Assembly: GCF_002105285.1 (NCBI RefSeq)
Contig: NZ_MUHR01000005.1
Coordinates: forward strand, 485,704 to 549,703
Direction of reading: 5' to 3'
From: Planktotalea arctica
GTDB lineage: Bacteria; Pseudomonadota; Alphaproteobacteria; Rhodobacterales; Rhodobacteraceae
DNA: 64,000 bases
The position numbers were made by a program, and so were the translations under genes. The notes under the pieces are model-generated. The model searched no databases, was not told where the DNA came from, and worked only from the letters and a program-made list of their open reading frames with translations. Of the stretch, positions 36,429 through 45,754 are shown one piece after another; position 1 is the first letter of the stretch; each line of letters begins with the position of its first letter.

Positions 36429-37328
36429 ATGACGCATAACCCCAGACAAGCGGCGACATTCATGGTGCTTGCCATGCTGATCATCGGCTTGATCGACAAC
36501 TACATTGCCGTAATCGCGCGTGATATCAGCTTGTGGCAGTTCCAGTTCGTGCGCGCCTGCGTAGGCTTGCCGATGCTGATCGCGGTGGCGTGGCTTGGTT
36601 TTGGCTCGCTGCGTCCGATCCGCCTTTGGGCGGTTTTGCTGCGCAACGGGCTGGTCGCCATCGGAATGCTGTTTTACTTCGGCTCGCTTGCGTTCATGCC
36701 GATCGCACAGGCGCTTGCGGGACTGTTCACCGCTCCGATATTCGTGCTGCTCATTTCGGTTTTCGCCTTTGGCGAGAAGGTGGGCACTTTGCGCGTTCTG
36801 GCGGTTCTTTTGGGCTTTGCGGGAATCGTTGTGGTTTTGGGGCCTGGCAATGGCACGCTAACCTATGTCAATTTCCTGCCCGTGTTCGGCGGGCTTTTCT
36901 ATGCGATGGGCTCTGTTGCAACGCAAAGGATCTGCGCGGGTGAGAGTACGATTGCGATGCTCGCAGGTCTGTTCAGCTTGCAAGGCCTCTTTGGCCTGCT
37001 CGCCCTTGGCGTGCTCGCGCCATGGGCACCGCTCGCGCCCGTGGGGGCGGAAGGTTTCTTGCTGCGCGGATTCGTCTGGCCAACGGGGCTGACTTGGGTT
37101 TTGATTTTCGTGCAGGCGATCGGATCGCTGATCGGCGTCGGCTTTTTGATCCGCGCTTATCAAAGCGGCGAGCCGAGTTTCGTGGCGGTGTTCGAATATT
37201 CGGTATTCATCTTCGGCCCGCTCTTTGCCTATTTGCTGTTCGGGCAAGGGGTGAACGCGCAGCAGATGATTGGCATCGCGATGATCGCGGGGGCCGGTAG
37301 CTTAATCGCGTTGCGCTCTGATCGATGA
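36429..37328 (+). CDS. EamA/DMT superfamily transporter
   Basis: 299-residue inner-membrane protein with ten predicted helices arranged as two EamA repeats of five, the usual layout. The start is taken as ATG 36429 (MTHNPRQAATFMV) behind GGAAAGAG; an ATG at 36417 adds four residues. The first repeat includes SLWQFQFVRACVGLPML and the second a long block ending GIAMIAGAGSLIALRSDR. Family members export metabolites or amino acids; the substrate is unknown. It is divergent from the acyl-CoA synthetase gene by about 76 bp and is followed by repeat copy C. Confidence 0.86.
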   Translation: MTHNPRQAATFMVLAMLIIGLIDNYIAVIARDISLWQFQFVRACVGLPMLIAVAWLGFGSLRPIRLWAVLLRNGLVAIGMLFYFGSLAFMPIAQALAGLFTAPIFVLLISVFAFGEKVGTLRVLAVLLGFAGIVVVLGPGNGTLTYVNFLPVFGGLFYAMGSVATQRICAGESTIAMLAGLFSLQGLFGLLALGVLAPWAPLAPVGAEGFLLRGFVWPTGLTWVLIFVQAIGSLIGVGFLIRAYQSGEPSFVAVFEYSVFIFGPLFAYLLFGQGVNAQQMIGIAMIAGAGSLIALRSDR

Positions 37329-37382
37329 GGGGGCAAATTTCTTGATGAAGGAGTTTTCATACCTTTTTTGCGAAAGACTTGG

Positions 37383-37421
37383 CCTTCGGCGAGGGTATTT
37401 CCAGAGAGAAGAAGGGGCAGG
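37383..37421 (+). repeat. Dispersed intergenic repeat, copy C, upstream of the sulfotransferase gene
   Basis: CCTTCGGCGAGGGTATTTC followed by a purine-rich stretch ending in GAAGGGGCAGG matches the tail of copies A and B. The hairpin part is less clear. The purine run ends 3 bases before the ATG at 37425 and may provide its ribosome-binding site. Confidence 0.6.
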
Positions 37422-37424
37422 GCG

Positions 37425-38069
37425 ATGATCATCTCCAAGGCGCGCAGCTACGTCTTTGTGCATATCCCGAAAACGGCGGGCACCGCGCTGACCCTCGCGC
37501 TCGAAGCGCGCGCTGCCAAGGACGATCTGATCATCGGCGACACGCCCAAAGCGCGCCAGCGGCGCAAGCGCCTTGCGGATTTGACACCTGCGGGTCGGCT
37601 TTGGAAGCATGCGACATTAGCGGATATCGACGGGGTGCTTAGCGCACAGGAGTTGGACAAGATGTTCTGCTTCACACTCGTGCGCAATCCGTGGGATCGC
37701 GCGGTAAGTTATTACCACTGGCTGCGCGCGCAAAGTTTTGATCATCCAGCGGTTGGCTTGGCGCAAGAGATGGCGTTCGGGCCGTTCCTGCGACATCCCG
37801 AAACCGTGCGCGCCTTTCGCAATAGTCCAGCGGATTTCTACATGATCGACGCGGCCGGCAATGAGCGCTGCGATGCCTATATCCGGATCGAACATTTGGC
37901 GCAGGACTTGAAGCCGCTTGAAACGCACTTGGGCTTTGATCTGACGGTGGGGCGGGTGAATAGCTCTGATCGCGCAGAAGATTATCGCAGTTATTACGAC
38001 GATGACTTGGCGGAGTTCGTTGCCGCCCTTTGCGCCGAAGACATTGCGCGCTTTGGCTATGAATTCTAG
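37425..38069 (+). CDS. Sulfotransferase family 2 protein
   Basis: 214-residue protein using ATG 37425; the longer frame upstream runs through repeat copy C. The N-terminal YVFVHIPKTAGTAL (about 9-22) is the 5'-phosphosulfate-binding loop for the donor PAPS. LVRNPWDRAVSYYHW (about 85-99) is the 3'-phosphate-binding motif. Together they define the carbohydrate/heparan-type sulfotransferase family. In bacteria such enzymes modify exported polysaccharides, lipids or small molecules. No polysaccharide cluster is adjacent, so the acceptor is unknown. Confidence 0.88.
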   Translation: MIISKARSYVFVHIPKTAGTALTLALEARAAKDDLIIGDTPKARQRRKRLADLTPAGRLWKHATLADIDGVLSAQELDKMFCFTLVRNPWDRAVSYYHWLRAQSFDHPAVGLAQEMAFGPFLRHPETVRAFRNSPADFYMIDAAGNERCDAYIRIEHLAQDLKPLETHLGFDLTVGRVNSSDRAEDYRSYYDDDLAEFVAALCAEDIARFGYEF

Positions 38070-38114
38070 CGCAAGGCAAGGGAGCAAGCGCGAGGCTTGC
38101 TCCCAAGGTTCGCG

Positions 38115-40316
38115 TTATGCCGCGTCGGTCTTGTTGCTAAAACGTCCGTAGAAGCTCTGGTTCTTTGCCGCCATCTCGCGCAGCAAGTCAGGGCATTTGA
38201 AACGCGCACCGAATTGCGCTTCCAACTCATCGCAGCGCTCGGCGGCATAGGCAGATCCCAGCATATCGAGCCAGCTGAGCGGCCCGCCGGACCAAGGCGC
38301 AAAGCCCCAGCCAAGGATCGCTCCCACATCGCCTTCTCGAATGTCCATGAGCACACCTTCTTCGAGCGCACGCACGGCTTCCAAACACTGTGAGAACATC
38401 AAGCGATGCTGCACGTCGATCAATGTTGGCTGGTCATCAGACACGGGGAACTTGTCGCGTAGACCGGGCCAGATGCCGACGCGCTTGCCCTTTTCGTCGT
38501 ACTCGTAATAGCCCGCGTTCGCCTTGCGGCCCATGCGGCCCTGATCGAAGAGATAGAACAGAACATCGTCCGCCGCGCCCGCGTCATAGGCATTGCCAAG
38601 CGCCTCTTTCGTGGCCTTTGCGATCTTCACGCCTAGGTCAATTGAAGTCTCATCGTTAAGCTGTAGGGGCCCGACAGGGAAACCAAGCTGGCGCGCGGCG
38701 TTGTCCACTAATGCAGGCTCCACCCCTTCGCCAACCATGCGCACGCCCTCGTTGATGTAGGGAATGATGCAGCGGTTCGCGTAGAAGAAACGCGCGTCAT
38801 TGACCACGATAGGCGTCTTGCGAATTTGGCGCACATAATCGAGCGCCTTGGCAACCGCGCGGTCACCGGTTTCTGCGCCTTTGATGATTTCCACCAAGAG
38901 CATTTTCTCCACAGGAGAAAAGAAGTGGATGCCGATGAATTGCTCTGGACGCTTTGACGCTTTGGCCAAATCGCTGATTGGCAGGGTCGAGGTGTTGGAG
39001 GCAAAGATGCAATCTTCGGGGATCACTGCCTCGACCTTCGCTGTGATCTCTGCTTTGACCTTCGGGTCCTCGAACACCGCCTCGATGATCAGGTCCGCGC
39101 CTTTGAGCGCTTCCAGATCAGAGGTGGCGGTGATCAATGACAACAGCGCCTCTTTCTTTTCTGGCGTCGCCTTTTTACGCGCGATGCCCTTGTCCATGTA
39201 GCTCGCTGAATAGGCTTTGCCCTTGTCCGCTGCTTCTTGGCTCTGATCGATCAATACGACCTCAATGCCAGCTTGCGCCGATACCAATGCAATGCCTGCA
39301 CCCATCATGCCCGCGCCGAGAACGCCGATCTTTTTGACCCGTTGATCTAGCACGCCTGCGGGGCGCACCGCGCCTTTGTCGAGCGCTTCTTTGTTCAGGA
39401 ACAGCGAGCGGATCATCGCAGTGGAGGAGGGGTTCATCAGGATATTGGTGAACCAACGCGCTTCGATCTTGAGGGCTGTATCGAAGGGCACGAGCGCGCC
39501 CTCGTAGACTGCGCTCAGCAGGGCTTTGGCCGCGGGAAACGCGCCTTGGGTCTTGCCGTTGACCATCGCAGAGGCACCGACGAAGGTCATGAAACCCGCA
39601 GGATGATAGGGCGCGCCGCCGGGCATTTTGTAGCCCTTTGCGTCCCATGGTTTGAGCATATCAGCGTCCTTGGCAGACAGCACCCAAGCGCGTGCATCGG
39701 CCATTGGATCGGCGCTGACTTCGTCGATCATGCCAGCGGATTTTGCCTTTGCGGGGGCGAGCAGTTTGCCTTCAAGCAGGAACGGCGAGGCTGCCATTGC
39801 GCCCATTTTGCGCACGAAACGTGTGGTGCCGCCTGCACCGGGAAAGATACCGACCATGATTTCGGGCAATCCGATCTTGGCCTTGGGGTTGTCCGCGCAG
39901 AAGATACGGTGCGTGGCGAGTGGCAACTCCAGGCCAATGCCAACGGCTGTGCCCGGAAGGACGGAGGCAATCGGCTTGCCGCCTTTGTTGGTCTTGGGGT
40001 CCATGCCCGCGCGCTCGATCTTGCGCAGCAATGCGTGGATGCTCATGATGCCGTCGAACAGTCCCTTTGCAGGATCCTCGCCAGCGTCGGCCTTCATTTG
40101 TGCCAGCACGTTTAAATCCATGCCGCCTGCAAAGCTGCCCTCCTTGCCGGAGGTGATGATGATGCCTTTCACCGCGTCGTCGCCAAGCGCGTCGTCGATA
40201 TGCGCCTCAAGGTCTTCAAAGCCTGCTTGGTTCATCACGTTCATGGATTTGCCAACGGCGTCCCATGTGATTGTGGCGATGCCTTGGGCATCTTTGTTCA
40301 TTGTGAAGTCAGTCAT
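38115..40316 (-). CDS. fadJ: Bifunctional enoyl-CoA hydratase / 3-hydroxyacyl-CoA dehydrogenase (FadJ/FadB type)
   Basis: 733-residue alpha subunit for the middle steps of beta-oxidation, starting at ATG 40316. The crotonase domain (about 1-190) has GSFAGGMDLN near residue 60, which forms the oxyanion hole, and PEIMVGIFPGAGGTTRF near 135 with a catalytic glutamate. The dehydrogenase domain starts with the NAD motif KIGVLGAGMMGAGIALV near 330, has the substrate-site FIGIHFFSPVEKM near 450, and ends with a C-terminal helical domain. fadA lies 11 bp upstream in the same operon; together they form the trifunctional complex. FadB and FadJ cannot be separated by eye. Confidence 0.92.
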   Translation of the reverse strand: MTDFTMNKDAQGIATITWDAVGKSMNVMNQAGFEDLEAHIDDALGDDAVKGIIITSGKEGSFAGGMDLNVLAQMKADAGEDPAKGLFDGIMSIHALLRKIERAGMDPKTNKGGKPIASVLPGTAVGIGLELPLATHRIFCADNPKAKIGLPEIMVGIFPGAGGTTRFVRKMGAMAASPFLLEGKLLAPAKAKSAGMIDEVSADPMADARAWVLSAKDADMLKPWDAKGYKMPGGAPYHPAGFMTFVGASAMVNGKTQGAFPAAKALLSAVYEGALVPFDTALKIEARWFTNILMNPSSTAMIRSLFLNKEALDKGAVRPAGVLDQRVKKIGVLGAGMMGAGIALVSAQAGIEVVLIDQSQEAADKGKAYSASYMDKGIARKKATPEKKEALLSLITATSDLEALKGADLIIEAVFEDPKVKAEITAKVEAVIPEDCIFASNTSTLPISDLAKASKRPEQFIGIHFFSPVEKMLLVEIIKGAETGDRAVAKALDYVRQIRKTPIVVNDARFFYANRCIIPYINEGVRMVGEGVEPALVDNAARQLGFPVGPLQLNDETSIDLGVKIAKATKEALGNAYDAGAADDVLFYLFDQGRMGRKANAGYYEYDEKGKRVGIWPGLRDKFPVSDDQPTLIDVQHRLMFSQCLEAVRALEEGVLMDIREGDVGAILGWGFAPWSGGPLSWLDMLGSAYAAERCDELEAQFGARFKCPDLLREMAAKNQSFYGRFSNKTDAA

Positions 40317-40327
40317 TTGCTCTCTCC

Positions 40328-41539
40328 TCACACACGTTCGATAATTGTTGCGGCACCCATGCCGGAGGCGATGCAAAGCGTAGCAAGGCCAACGCCTTTG
40401 CCAGTGCGCTCCAACTCGTCAAGCAGCGTGCCGATGATGATTGCGCCGGTCGCGCCCAAAGGGTGACCCATTGCGATGGAGCCGCCGTTCACGTTGACCT
40501 TGTCATGATCCACATTGAACGCCTGCATGAAGCGCATGACGACCGATGCGAAGGCCTCGTTCACCTCGAACAAGTCGATATCGGAGATGGACATCCCATT
40601 ATCCGCAAGGATCTTTTCGGTCACAGGAACCGGTCCGGTCAACATAATAGTCGGGTCTGTGCCGATCTTGGCCGTTGCGCGAATTTTAGCGCGTGGCTTA
40701 AGGCCATGACGGATGCCGAATTCCTTGTTGCCGATCAGAACCGCCGCCGCACCGTCTACGATGCCGGACGAGTTGCCCGCGTGGTGGATATGGTTGATCC
40801 TCTCCAGATGCGGATATTTCATTAGCGCGATCTTGTCGAAACCGGGCATGACCTCGCCCATGGCCTGAAACGCGGGGTTAAGCGCGCCAAGGCTCTGCAT
40901 GTCCGTTTGTGGGCGCATGTATTCATCGTGATCAAGGATCGGGATGCCGTTCTGGTCGCGCACGGTGATGACGGACTTTGCAAAGCGCCCTTCGTCCCAT
41001 GCGACTTTCGCGCGGCGCTGGGACTCGACCGCCAAGGCGTCTGCTTGATCGCGGGTGAAACCGTACTCTGTCGCGATGATATCGGCGGAAATACCTTGAG
41101 GCACAAAGTACTGCTCCATCGCGATGGAGGGGTCCACAGCAATCGCTGCGCCGTCACTGCCCATGGCAACGCGGCCCATCATCTCAACGCCGCCCGCGAT
41201 GTATCCATCGCCCGCGCCGCCTTTGATTTGGTTTGCCGCAATGTTGACAGCTTCCATGCCAGAGGCGCAGAAACGGTTGATTGCGAGGCCGGGAATACGC
41301 TCGTCTAGATCAGAGGCGAGCACGGCAGAGCGCGCAAGGCAGCCGCCTTGCTCCATCACTTGCGTGACGTTGCCCCAGATCACATCCTCGACGGCGTGGC
41401 CCGTCAGGTTGTTGCGCTCCTTGACGGCGTTCAGCGTTTGCGCGCTCAGCCGCAGCGATGTGACTTCATGCAAGGATCCGTCTTTGCGGCCTTTGCCGCG
41501 CGGGGTGCGCAATGCGTCATAGATATAGGCTTCGGTCAT
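40328..41539 (-). CDS. fadA: Acetyl-CoA C-acyltransferase (thiolase, FadA type)
   Basis: 403-residue thiolase that cleaves 3-ketoacyl-CoA to acetyl-CoA plus a shortened acyl-CoA. The nucleophile is C91 in NRFCASGMEAV. The C-terminal histidine and acid-base cysteine are in GHPLGATG and TLCIASGMG, and NEAFA is near residue 320. The active site is complete. It starts at ATG 41539 and ends 11 bp before fadJ, so they are co-transcribed. Biosynthetic acetyl-CoA acetyltransferase (AtoB/PhaA) is the alternative, but the FadJ partner argues for beta-oxidation. Confidence 0.92.
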   Translation of the reverse strand: MTEAYIYDALRTPRGKGRKDGSLHEVTSLRLSAQTLNAVKERNNLTGHAVEDVIWGNVTQVMEQGGCLARSAVLASDLDERIPGLAINRFCASGMEAVNIAANQIKGGAGDGYIAGGVEMMGRVAMGSDGAAIAVDPSIAMEQYFVPQGISADIIATEYGFTRDQADALAVESQRRAKVAWDEGRFAKSVITVRDQNGIPILDHDEYMRPQTDMQSLGALNPAFQAMGEVMPGFDKIALMKYPHLERINHIHHAGNSSGIVDGAAAVLIGNKEFGIRHGLKPRAKIRATAKIGTDPTIMLTGPVPVTEKILADNGMSISDIDLFEVNEAFASVVMRFMQAFNVDHDKVNVNGGSIAMGHPLGATGAIIIGTLLDELERTGKGVGLATLCIASGMGAATIIERV

Positions 41540-41551
41540 AAAAGGTCTCCT

Positions 41552-42196
41552 TTAAGCGCGATCAGCGGGGCTGCCGGGCATCAAATCATAGGGGTGTTTC
41601 CAGCCTGGCGTCTGCTCGATCCGGGTAAGCCAGGCGTCGATGTGGGGCCAGTCCACGCGATTGAACCCGAAGGGTTCGGGGTAAAACAGATAGCCGCAGC
41701 AGGATATGTCAGCGGTGGTGATTGCGGTGCCTACGATCCAGTCGCGACCGGCGAGATGGTCGTTGAGCACGGCGTAGGCGGCTTTGAGACGGCCTTGGTT
41801 GAAGCCGATCACTTCTTGCGGGCGTTTGTCTTCTGGCAGGAAGTTCATCAAAAAGCGCGTCATGCCTGCGATGGAGGAGAGCTTGTGATTGTCCCACAGG
41901 ATCCAGCGCAAGACTTCGCGCTGCTCTTGCGGGTTTGTGCCCGTCATCGTTCCCGAAAGCTCGGTGATATAGTCCTGGATCGCACCGGATTGGGTAATCG
42001 TGTACTCACGGTCCGTGTCGATCAGAACGGGAACTTCCCCCATTTCGTTGATACCGGCTTTGTACTCTGGCGTACGCGTTTCGCCACCGAAGAAATCCAC
42101 ATAGACGGCCTCCCAAGGCAAGCGGGAAAGTTCGAGCGTCAGTGCGGCCTTGTAGGCATTTCCGCTTTCGCCGAAGCAATAGAGCTTAAGGGTCAT
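41552..42196 (-). CDS. Glutathione S-transferase family protein
   Basis: 214-residue protein. An N-terminal thioredoxin-like domain (about 1-80) includes KLYCFGESGNAYKAALTLEL and the cis-proline region GEVPVLIDTD, and the usual glutathione contact DS/QSGAIQDYI follows. The C-terminal domain is all-helical with an aromatic-rich end (GYLFYPEPFGFN). Members conjugate glutathione, isomerise or reduce substrates. It sits in the beta-oxidation cluster, 12 bp ahead of fadA on the same strand, so it may detoxify a reactive intermediate, though that is inference. Confidence 0.85.
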   Translation of the reverse strand: MTLKLYCFGESGNAYKAALTLELSRLPWEAVYVDFFGGETRTPEYKAGINEMGEVPVLIDTDREYTITQSGAIQDYITELSGTMTGTNPQEQREVLRWILWDNHKLSSIAGMTRFLMNFLPEDKRPQEVIGFNQGRLKAAYAVLNDHLAGRDWIVGTAITTADISCCGYLFYPEPFGFNRVDWPHIDAWLTRIEQTPGWKHPYDLMPGSPADRA

Positions 42197-42224
42197 ATGT
42201 CTGTTCCTTTTAATAAAGGCAGGC

Positions 42225-42278
42225 TGGGGATTTCACATCCCCAGACCCCTGTGAAGTTTATTTTGAAAGATGAAGGGG
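42225..42278 (+). repeat. Dispersed intergenic repeat, copy D
   Basis: A near-perfect hairpin around CTGGGGAT is followed by the tail GTGAAGTTTATTTTGAAAG and ATGAAGGGG. This second subtype, with GAAGTTTA and AAGATGAAG blocks, recurs at 58823 and, inverted, at 42426. It lies just upstream of the GST gene, on the opposite strand. Confidence 0.6.
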
Positions 42279-42360
42279 GCCTTCACATTCCATTAAGGTT
42301 AACGCGCCATGATGGGAGGTGCATGGCAGACTGAAGAGTTGAGCCATGTGGAAGGTGAAG

Positions 42361-42414
42361 CCCCATCGCCCTGCGCAGGTGCCGCCTAGCGAGACTGCGA
42401 GGCGGGCGGTGGGG
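42361..42414. other. Imperfect long inverted repeat, possible structured RNA
   Basis: CCCCATCGCCC (42361-42371) pairs with GGGCGGTGGGG (42404-42414) with one GT pair. An inner pair (CCGCCT with AGGCGG) lies inside and shares two bases with the outer stem. No thymine run follows on either strand and no ORF is evident. The region sits between the acyl-CoA dehydrogenase stop and the GST gene, flanked by repeat copies D and G. Confidence 0.35.
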
Positions 42415-42425
42415 TGGACACTTTT

Positions 42426-42458
42426 GCTTCATCTTCCCGGGTAAACTTCCCCCGGAGG
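42426..42458 (-). repeat. Dispersed intergenic repeat, copy G (inverted relative to copy D)
   Basis: On the minus strand this reads GGGGGAAGTTTACCCGGGAA followed by GATGAAGC, matching copy D at the GAAGTTTA and AAGATGAAG blocks. The two copies face each other in the same 286 bp gap. Confidence 0.6.
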
Positions 42459-42482
42459 GCCGCTCTGTGCTAGTCTAACGCT

Positions 42483-43622
42483 CTATTTAAAGCCTCGTGC
42501 TATGAGCTCTTTCATGATTTCATTCGTGCCGCCGTAAATCCTCTGCACGCGTGCATCCGTCCACATTTCGGCGACGGCATATTCCTGCATGAACCCGTAG
42601 CCGCCGTGCAGTTGCAAACATTCATCGAGCACTTCGCCTTGGGTATCCGTCAGCCAGTATTTTGCCATCGCCGCCTTTTCGACGGTGAGCTTGCCTTCTA
42701 AGTGTTCTGCGATGCACTCATCGAGGAAAGCACGCGCAACCATGGTTTTCGTCTGGCATTCGGCCAATTTGAAACGTGTGTTCTGGAATTGCATGATCGG
42801 CCCGCCAAAGGCCTGGCGTTCTTTGCAATAGGCGATCGTTCGCTCGACCGCGCCTTCCATAGCGCCAACTGCGCCGCAGCCAATGATTAGGCGCTCTTGC
42901 GGGAGCTGCTGCATCATCTGATAAAAGCCTTGGTTCTCTTCGCCGCCGAGAATATTTTCAGCGGGGATATCGACGTTGTCGAAGAACAACTCGGATGTGT
43001 CGGCCGCATGTGCGCCGATTTTGTCAAGGTTGCGCCCGCGCGCGAAACCCTCGGCACCTTCAGTTTCAAGGATAACCAGCGATGTGCCTTTGGAGCCCTC
43101 GGCGGGGTTGGTTTTTGCCGCAACAAGAATCAGGTTCGCGTGCTGCCCATTGGTGATGAAGGTTTTTTGACCCGTCAGCTTATACGCATTCCCCTCGCGG
43201 ATCGCACGGGTCTTGATCGCCTGCACATCAGAGCCGCCCGAGGGTTCTGTCATCGCAAGTGCGCCGACAAGTTCGCCTGAAATCATTTTGGGAAGCAGGC
43301 GTTTCTTCTGATCTTCCGTACCGCAGGACAGGATGTAGTGTGCCACGATCCCGGAGTGGATGCCGTGGCCCCAGCTGGCCAGGTTCGCGCGGGAGCCTTC
43401 CATCAGAATCACCGCTTCATGGCCAAAATCACCGCCAACGCCGCCATATTCCTCGGGGATGGAGGGGCAAAGGAGGCCAAGCTCGCCCGCCTCTTTCCAC
43501 GTCTCGATATCCATTTGACCTTGTTTGCGCCACTTGTCGTATTTCGGCATCCACTCGGCCGTGATGAAATTGGCGGTCATCTGTGCGAGCATCTTATGCT
43601 CGTCCGTCATCCATTTGCTCAT
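42483..43622 (-). CDS. Acyl-CoA dehydrogenase, long-chain (ACADL) type
   Basis: 379-residue flavoenzyme that introduces the first double bond in beta-oxidation. The FAD and substrate motifs are [18 protein letters not shown] near residue 127, TFITNGQHA near 155, and the helix [12 protein letters not shown] near 240. The C-terminal [16 protein letters not shown] has glycine where medium-chain enzymes carry the catalytic glutamate, as in long-chain and isovaleryl types whose base lies in helix G (AMEGAVERT here). The start is ATG 43622, and a longer frame upstream overlaps the small RHH gene. It is the second of two dehydrogenases in the operon. Confidence 0.9.
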   Translation of the reverse strand: MSKWMTDEHKMLAQMTANFITAEWMPKYDKWRKQGQMDIETWKEAGELGLLCPSIPEEYGGVGGDFGHEAVILMEGSRANLASWGHGIHSGIVAHYILSCGTEDQKKRLLPKMISGELVGALAMTEPSGGSDVQAIKTRAIREGNAYKLTGQKTFITNGQHANLILVAAKTNPAEGSKGTSLVILETEGAEGFARGRNLDKIGAHAADTSELFFDNVDIPAENILGGEENQGFYQMMQQLPQERLIIGCGAVGAMEGAVERTIAYCKERQAFGGPIMQFQNTRFKLAECQTKTMVARAFLDECIAEHLEGKLTVEKAAMAKYWLTDTQGEVLDECLQLHGGYGFMQEYAVAEMWTDARVQRIYGGTNEIMKELIARGFK

Positions 43623-43635
43623 GATACTCTCCCCT

Positions 43636-43848
43636 TTATCGTTTGCGTTTTTCGAGATCCGCGTTGAAGAGCCGCAAACGGTGCGGCAGGTTTTCATCGT
43701 GGGTCACGCTGTCGAAATTCTCGAACAAAAAAGACAGCGCCTCGCCTTCATCCAGCCCCGCATCGCTCGCAAATCGCTTCAGGCGGCGATAGCCCTCGTC
43801 GGTCATAGAAACCGGAAAACGGCGTGTAAGGCGAAAACGTTTTGGCAA
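43636..43848 (-). CDS. Small ribbon-helix-helix-like protein in the beta-oxidation operon
   Basis: 70 residues using a TTG start at 43848, chosen because AAGGGAC lies at the right distance upstream; a TTG at 43863 and an ATG at 43806 are alternatives. The segment [19 protein letters not shown], followed by [17 protein letters not shown], has the strand-helix-helix pattern of CopG/Arc-type DNA-binding proteins, with a basic N-terminus. I cannot identify a family name. It lies between the two acyl-CoA dehydrogenases, 13 bp ahead of the second one, so it may be a regulator or an adaptor protein for the cluster. Confidence 0.55.
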   Translation of the reverse strand: MPKRFRLTRRFPVSMTDEGYRRLKRFASDAGLDEGEALSFLFENFDSVTHDENLPHRLRLFNADLEKRKR

Positions 43849-43900
43849 GGCGTGTCCCTTCAAATGATGCGCGCTCTCCCCGCGCGCGCATCATGCGCGT

Positions 43901-45682
43901 TTAAAAATTGGCGGCGTCCAGTGCCATAACCGTCTCTGCGCCGCTTTGAATGCGGCTGAGATGCAGCGCTGTTGCAGGCAACTGACGCGCCATATAATAG
44001 CGCCCGGTCGCCAGTTTCGTCTCGTAAAACGCGGCGTCAGATGCGCCGCCAACGAGGGCCTCGCGCGCGGCGTTGCCCATGCGCGCCCACATAAGGCCAA
44101 GGCACACGTGGCCGAACATGTGCATGAAATCATTCGATCCCGCCAAAGCGTTGTTCGGATTTTTCATACCGTTTTGCACGAAGTACATGCTGGCTGCTTG
44201 CATATCCTTTGAGGCGGCTTTCAGAGGCTCGATAAAGTCGCGATCGAAGGCCTCGTCCTGACCTGCATTATCCTTGCAGAACCCCTTCACCAGATCGAAA
44301 AACGCCATCACGTGCTTGCCGCCATCTTGCGCGAGTTTGCGGCCCACGAGATCAAGGGCCTGAACGCCGTTCGCGCCCTCATAGATCATCGCAATGCGCG
44401 CATCGCGGGTGTATTGCGACATGCCCCATTCCTCGATGTAGCCGTGACCGCCGTAGACCTGTTGCGCTTTGACAGTCATGTCATAGCCCTGATCAGTCAC
44501 GAACCCTTTGATTACGGGTGTGAGTAGAGACACGAGGCCGTCGGCGTCATTATCGCCTGAGCGATGCGCCGCGTCGATCAATGTCGCGCCCCACAAAAGG
44601 AACGCGCGCGCGCCCTCTGTGAAACTTTTCTGTTCCATCAGGCTGCGGCGAATATCGGGGTGCACGATCAGCGGATCGGCGGGGCCATCGGGGTTCTCGG
44701 TCCCAGTAACGGCCCGCCCCTGGAGGCGGTCCTTCGCATAATCAACGGCGTTCTGATAGGCGGCGTCCGCTTGGGCCAGGCCCTGCATGCCGACGCCAAG
44801 GCGCGCCTCGTTCATCATGGTGAACATTGCGCGCATACCTTTGTGCTGCTCGCCAAGCAAGTAGCCCGTGGCACCATCATAATTCATCACGCAGGTGGAG
44901 TTGCCATGAATGCCCATCTTTTCCTCGATGGAGCCGACAGCAACCCCGTTGCGCGCGCCAAGGCTGCCATCCTCGTTCACGTTGAACTTGGGCACAATAA
45001 ACAGCGACACGCCTTTGATGCCCTCCGGTCCGCCCTCGATCTTGGCGAGCACCAGATGGATGATGTTTTCGGCCATATCATGCTCGCCGGACGAGATGAA
45101 AATTTTCTGGCCCGTAATCTTGTATGATCCGTCGCCTTGTGGTGCAGCTTTGGTGCGCATCAACCCAAGATCAGTGCCGCAATGGGGCTCTGTCAGGTTC
45201 ATCGTGCCGGTCCATTCGCATGAGACCATATTGGGCAGATACATGTCCTTTTGTGCGTCCGTACCATGCGCAAGAATAGCCGAGGCCGCGCCGTGCGTCA
45301 GGCCTTGATACATGGTAAACGCCTGATTGGAGGCCGAGAACATCTCGCCCACTGCGGTACCGATCAGGGCGGGCATGTTCTGGCCGCCATACTGCTCGGG
45401 CATGTCCAGACCGGGCCAGCCGCCCGCTTTCACCTGCTCGAAGGCTGCCTTAAACCCAGTTGGGGTGCGCACCACGCCGTTCTCCAGTGTGCAGCCTTCG
45501 CGATCACCAATTGTGTTCAAGGGCTGTAGCAAGCCCGATGCGATCTTACCCGCTTCCTCGAAGATGGCTGCGGTGAAATCCGCCTCCAGTTCGTCATAGC
45601 CCGGAATGCCGGACTGGGTGGCTTTCAAGACATCATGAATAATGAACGATAGGTCTTTCGTCGGGGCTGTATAACGGGGCAT
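43901..45682 (-). CDS. Acyl-CoA dehydrogenase with C-terminal extension (DmdC-like)
   Basis: 593-residue acyl-CoA dehydrogenase, longer than the usual 380-400 because of an N-terminal domain and a C-terminal helical extension. The FAD domain has [20 protein letters not shown] near residue 162 and [15 protein letters not shown] near 191, and the catalytic glutamate is in [15 protein letters not shown] near 430. This architecture is shared with DmdC (methylthiopropionyl-CoA dehydrogenase) and related long dehydrogenases, many of which act on ordinary fatty acyl-CoAs. No other DMSP genes (dmdA, dmdD) are present, so a general beta-oxidation role is more likely. The ATG at 45682 follows AAGGAAG. 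Confidence 0.88.
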   Translation of the reverse strand: MPRYTAPTKDLSFIIHDVLKATQSGIPGYDELEADFTAAIFEEAGKIASGLLQPLNTIGDREGCTLENGVVRTPTGFKAAFEQVKAGGWPGLDMPEQYGGQNMPALIGTAVGEMFSASNQAFTMYQGLTHGAASAILAHGTDAQKDMYLPNMVSCEWTGTMNLTEPHCGTDLGLMRTKAAPQGDGSYKITGQKIFISSGEHDMAENIIHLVLAKIEGGPEGIKGVSLFIVPKFNVNEDGSLGARNGVAVGSIEEKMGIHGNSTCVMNYDGATGYLLGEQHKGMRAMFTMMNEARLGVGMQGLAQADAAYQNAVDYAKDRLQGRAVTGTENPDGPADPLIVHPDIRRSLMEQKSFTEGARAFLLWGATLIDAAHRSGDNDADGLVSLLTPVIKGFVTDQGYDMTVKAQQVYGGHGYIEEWGMSQYTRDARIAMIYEGANGVQALDLVGRKLAQDGGKHVMAFFDLVKGFCKDNAGQDEAFDRDFIEPLKAASKDMQAASMYFVQNGMKNPNNALAGSNDFMHMFGHVCLGLMWARMGNAAREALVGGASDAAFYETKLATGRYYMARQLPATALHLSRIQSGAETVMALDAANF

Positions 45683-45714
45683 GGGCCACTTCCTTGTATC
45701 GTTTGTCTCTTCAC

Positions 45715-45736
45715 CTCAGGTCCGATGAGACCTGAG
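45715..45736. other. 8 bp inverted repeat between merR and the DmdC-like gene
   Basis: CTCAGGTC (45715-45722) and GACCTGAG (45729-45736) form a perfect 8 bp inverted repeat with a 6-base spacer. It lies between the first MerR gene and the acyl-CoA dehydrogenase and may be a weak terminator for merR or an operator for the operon; the sequence does not say which. Confidence 0.4.
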
Positions 45737-45754
45737 AGGGTCGAAGAGGCGACG

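Noticed and set aside
42483..45682. DMSP demethylation pathway
   Set aside because: Only a DmdC-like dehydrogenase is present; dmdA, B and D are not recognisable next to it.
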